Assembly (NCBI GenBank): GCA_020853575.1
Contig: JADYYP010000003.1
Coordinates: forward strand, 1 to 36,099
Reading direction: 5' to 3'
Source of the DNA: Planctomycetota bacterium
GTDB taxonomy: Bacteria > Planctomycetota > UBA1135 > GCA-002686595
Length of the DNA stretch: 36,099 nt
Below the pieces are notes generated by a model, which saw nothing but the letters and a program-made list of their open reading frames with translations, did not search any database and was not told the origin of the DNA. The position numbers were made by a program, and so were the translations under genes. Position 1 is the first letter of the stretch; each line of letters begins with the position of its first letter. Positions 33,600 to 36,099 of the stretch are shown in pieces.

Positions 33600-35714
33600 C
33601 TAATTGCATAGCGTGAACCTCAATCCATCCGACAGGTTGGTCTGTTTCGCCGCGCCAGGATCCCTGAACCACGCCTGCGCGTAGAAGACATCTGCGGCGA
33701 TGAACGGCGAACCGAGTGCGCTCGGGGTCGCAGTCATGAACGCATTGAAGTCGACGCGCAGTTCTCCGTCGCACGGACCGACGCTGCCGCCGGAGTTTTG
33801 CGCGCCGGTGCGCAGCACGGGGTAATAGATGCACAGGTAGCTCGGGCTCCCAAGCCCCCAGGGCTGCGGCGGCGCGATGGAAGCGAGACCGTAGAAGATC
33901 AAGCCCATGCGCTGCGTTGGAACCTCGTCGGCGACGATCTCGAAGCCGTTCGATGCGGCCGAGCTCGGCACCCCGATGCCCGCGATTTGCGGAACGCATC
34001 CTTGGACCGTTGTCCCTGCCGTGCAGTACGTGCTGAGGAACCCGTCGTCGACGACCTCATTGCAGTCGTTGTCCTGACCGTCGCAGAACTCCACCGCGCC
34101 GGGGTAGACGGTCGGATCGCTGTCGTTGCAGTCTCCGCTTTGCAGCAGGTGGCCGGTCGGCTGCGTGCAAGCCCAGACGCTTCCGCCGGTCGCACCGAAC
34201 CCGTCGCCGTCCGCGTCGGGGTAGTAGGACGCGAACGAAAGGCCCTCATCGACAGCGACGTCGCAGTCGTCGTCGACACCGTTGCACGTCTCCGGCATCG
34301 CCGGATTCACGAACGCGTTGAGGTCATTGCAGTCTGTCGCGTATGTGGAGTAGCCAGCGCCGCATTCGAACTGTGTGGCGAACACCGGCAGGCCCGCGCC
34401 GAACCCGTCTCCATCTCCGTCGACGAAGCAGGAAGCCATCCAGCCGCGCACGAAGATGTCACTGCAGTTGTTCGTGTCGCCAGGAACGAGGTTTGTCGCG
34501 CGGCTCGCAAAGCTGATCACTGCCCCGTCTGTCGAGAGCGAAGGCCATTCGCTCTCCAGTGTGCCTTGCGTGCCTGCGGAGTCGACGCTCTGACGAGCGG
34601 CCTGGCCGAGCTGGACATCGCGCACAAACACGTCGACGCTGGCGTTCGTGTCGCCGCCCACGAGGTTGCTGGCGGCGCTGAGGAACGCGATCTTGTTTCC
34701 GTCGTCGGAAATCGAAGGACGGTCGCTCCACGAGTTTGCTTCGGTGCCTGCAGGTCCGACGCTCAGGCGAATCGTCTGGCCACTGACCAGGTCGCGCCGG
34801 AAGACGTCGGGGTGGCCGTTGGAATCTCCTGTGACGAGGTCGGACGCGTTGCTCACGAACGCGACGTAGCGACCGTCGAGGGAGATCGCGGGCCCTGCGC
34901 TCCACGAGTTGGCCTGTCCGCCGCCGGCCGTCGCGCTCACTCGGGTGGTCTGGATCGTCAGCCGGTCGCGCAGGAAGACATCGGTGCTGTCGTTGGTGTC
35001 ACCGGCCACCAAGTTTGGGGCGTCGCTCGCGAACGCGACGAAGCGACCATCGGCAGAGACCACGGGATCGTAACTCTCCAGCGTCCCTTGGATGCCGGCG
35101 GTCGAGACGCTGACTCGCTCCGTGATCCCGGCGACGAGGTCTCGAACGAACACGTCCTTGCAGCCGTTGGAGTCGCCGGGGACGAGGTTGTTCGCGTCGC
35201 TCCGGTAGGCGACGAATCGACCGTCGGCGCTGATCGTGGGGTTCGTGCTGCTTGCGTTGCCGAAAGCGCCGACTGAGCTAATGCTCGCGCAGACGACTTG
35301 TCCCGTGGTCCGATCGCGCACGAAGACATCGAAGGCGTTCGGCGTGTCTCCCGGCGTCAGGTTCGTGGCGAAGCTGTAGAAGGCGAGGTATCGGCCGTCC
35401 GCTGACAGCGAGGGCGCGTGGCTGTTCGAACTCGCAGTTGCGCCGGAGGAGTTCACGCTCTCCAGGGTGGTTCGTCTTGTCGCCAGATCGTGGACGTAGA
35501 CGCTGTGCCAGAAAGTGGTTCCGCCGAAAGCAAGGTTGCCTGCCTGGCTGTCGAACGCGATGAACCGCCCGTCCGACGAAATTGCTGGTCGTGCGCTTTG
35601 CGCCGAGGCCTCGAAGCCCACCGAGCTGACACTGACCCGCCGAGTGCTCTGGGCAACGGCAGGCAGACCGGCCGAGACCGTGGCTATCGCGATGATCCAG
35701 TGTCGCATCGGCAT
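33600..35714 (-). CDS. Exported PD40 seven-blade propeller with two MopE-like motifs and type A module
   Basis: 704 aa from ATG 35714, with GGGAG 5 nt upstream; a second ATG two codons later is also possible. Signal peptide R-H-W-I-I-A-I-A-T-V-S-A-G-L-P-A-V-A-Q, cut near residue 22. Seven PD40 repeats (S-x-D-G-R-[FY]-[VIL]-A-[FY]-x-S-x-A-x-[ND]-L) alternate with D-V-F-[VL]-R-D strands over residues about 23-425, the same blade type and number as the gene at 19786-21495. Two MopE-like motifs follow: D-G-D-G-D-G-F-G ... C-N-G-V-D-D-D-C-D, then D-A-D-G-D-G-F-G ... C-D-G-Q-D-N-D-C-N. The type A module is at about 562-704. The same propeller thus carries type C in one paralogue and type A in the other, evidence of module swapping. 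First gene of the pair with 31765-33570. Confidence 0.92.
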   Translation of the reverse strand: MPMRHWIIAIATVSAGLPAVAQSTRRVSVSSVGFEASAQSARPAISSDGRFIAFDSQAGNLAFGGTTFWHSVYVHDLATRRTTLESVNSSGATASSNSHAPSLSADGRYLAFYSFATNLTPGDTPNAFDVFVRDRTTGQVVCASISSVGAFGNASSTNPTISADGRFVAYRSDANNLVPGDSNGCKDVFVRDLVAGITERVSVSTAGIQGTLESYDPVVSADGRFVAFASDAPNLVAGDTNDSTDVFLRDRLTIQTTRVSATAGGGQANSWSAGPAISLDGRYVAFVSNASDLVTGDSNGHPDVFRRDLVSGQTIRLSVGPAGTEANSWSDRPSISDDGNKIAFLSAASNLVGGDTNASVDVFVRDVQLGQAARQSVDSAGTQGTLESEWPSLSTDGAVISFASRATNLVPGDTNNCSDIFVRGWMASCFVDGDGDGFGAGLPVFATQFECGAGYSTYATDCNDLNAFVNPAMPETCNGVDDDCDVAVDEGLSFASYYPDADGDGFGATGGSVWACTQPTGHLLQSGDCNDSDPTVYPGAVEFCDGQDNDCNEVVDDGFLSTYCTAGTTVQGCVPQIAGIGVPSSAASNGFEIVADEVPTQRMGLIFYGLASIAPPQPWGLGSPSYLCIYYPVLRTGAQNSGGSVGPCDGELRVDFNAFMTATPSALGSPFIAADVFYAQAWFRDPGAAKQTNLSDGLRFTLCN
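33603..34028 (-). repeat. 3' homology block 3 of 3 (type A module DNA)
   Basis: Module-coding DNA homologous to 31768-32188 and 28157-28576, in the same orientation. Confidence 0.7.
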
Positions 35715-36054
35715 CCGTTCTCCCTTCCAGGACACTCCGACGGATCGGTCGGAGCGCGGTCATCCTGCCAGGGAAGCGGCGTGCTGAGCGCGCATGCCCC
35801 GGAAATCCGTTCCGCGTACGCGCGGACAATCGGTTGCTCCACCGCCGGCCAACCGTCAGGCCGGGACGCAGAACACATGAACTCCAGGTTGCGACTCTCG
35901 AACCGCTTCGCTGGCTCGCCCGCTGTTGTGTCTCGCCACGGCATGCCATGGCAAATGCGGACGCTGTTCTCGCGACATTACCGCAACTCGTGCCCGCGCA
36001 GAGAGACACGGATGCTGCCGCGGCGACGTAAGTCCATGCGCTGCGCGCGGTTAT
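35715..36054. other. 340-bp gap between tRNA-Gly and the PD40 gene
   Basis: No gene is convincing; short frames here are Arg/Ser-rich. It should hold the end of the tRNA transcript and the promoter of the two-gene propeller unit, both on the minus strand. A 7-bp inverted repeat CGCGCAG / CTGCGCG (35995-36001, 36041-36047) just past the tRNA 3' end is a weak candidate for a processing or termination structure. Confidence 0.5.
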
Positions 36055-36099
36055 TGGAGCGGGCGACGGGGTTCGAACCCGCGACATTCAGCTTGGGAA
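36055..36099 (-). tRNA. tRNA-Gly (anticodon CCC), 3' part, cut by the window end
   Basis: Read on the minus strand, the window begins with the 7-base anticodon loop TTCCCAA (anticodon CCC). Next come the 3' anticodon-stem strand GCTGA, variable loop ATGTC and T stem GCGGG. The T loop TTCGAAC, T-stem return CCCGT, acceptor strand CGCCCGC, discriminator T and an encoded CCA complete it. T-stem pairing is complete with one G-T. The U73 discriminator and GCGGGCG-type acceptor fit bacterial tRNA-Gly. The D arm and 5' half lie outside the window. Confidence 0.95.

Noticed and set aside
36055..36099. Functional link between glyQ/glyS and the tRNA-Gly gene in the same window
   Set aside because: They are about 28 kb apart with unrelated genes between; coincidence is the simplest explanation.
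1..36099. CRISPR array or insertion sequence
   Set aside because: I saw no regularly spaced direct repeats and no transposase-like protein. The repeats present are explained by protein repeats and paralogous modules.

Overview
The window looks like a chromosome piece of a high-GC planctomycete, probably one of the uncultured or poorly cultured marine-type lineages rich in secreted beta-propeller proteins. The lineage is an inference. It rests on the strongly GC-biased coding, frequent GTG starts (seven genes here, plus one TTG), Shine-Dalgarno sites that are often weak or absent, and above all on many exported proteins ending in the same Cys-containing C-terminal modules.

Layout. 143-2734 (+) is an exported SBBP-repeat propeller protein with the first copy of that C-terminal module. 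2766-8894 (-) runs S51-like peptidase > glyQ > glyS > membrane-anchored carboxypeptidase-regulatory-like repeat protein. Divergent from it, 8949-11413 (+) holds a translationally coupled pair: a PaaK/CapK-like adenylate-forming enzyme and a SufS-type cysteine desulfurase. A YoaK(DUF1275)-STAS fusion follows at 11634-12836 (+). An orphan methyl-accepting chemotaxis protein (12864-14894, -) faces it. A structured divergent spacer separates that from a PQQ-like propeller/HExxH peptidase (15308-18136, +) whose stop overlaps the start of a DmeF-type Co/Ni exporter (18133-19116, +). A small AT-hook DNA-binding protein follows (19240-19680, +).

From 19786 onward the window is mostly extracellular: a seven-blade PD40 propeller (19786-21495), a beta-sandwich protein (21511-22464), a small putative lipoprotein, a small two-TM protein, an NHL-like propeller (24119-25375) and another beta-sandwich protein (25703-26800). 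After an FRG-domain gene (27082-28011, +) come two paralogous SBBP/MopE proteins (28154-29995 and 31765-33570, both -) with a class II Fic AMPylase between them (30216-31391, -), then a PD40/MopE protein (33600-35714, -). The window ends inside a tRNA-Gly(CCC) gene on the minus strand.

Unifying theme. Eight exported proteins carry one of three C-terminal module types. Type A (about 140 residues, four conserved Cys) is found six times. Types B and C are found once each. All three converge on a W-x(1-2)-R-D motif followed by a terminal S-[NDS]-[AG]-[LR]-x-[FVI] strand. In the two closest type A copies the last 21 residues are identical although 14 of the 21 codons differ synonymously. This is direct evidence of strong selection on the tail. 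I infer a lineage-specific C-terminal sorting or anchoring signal, serviced by machinery not encoded here.
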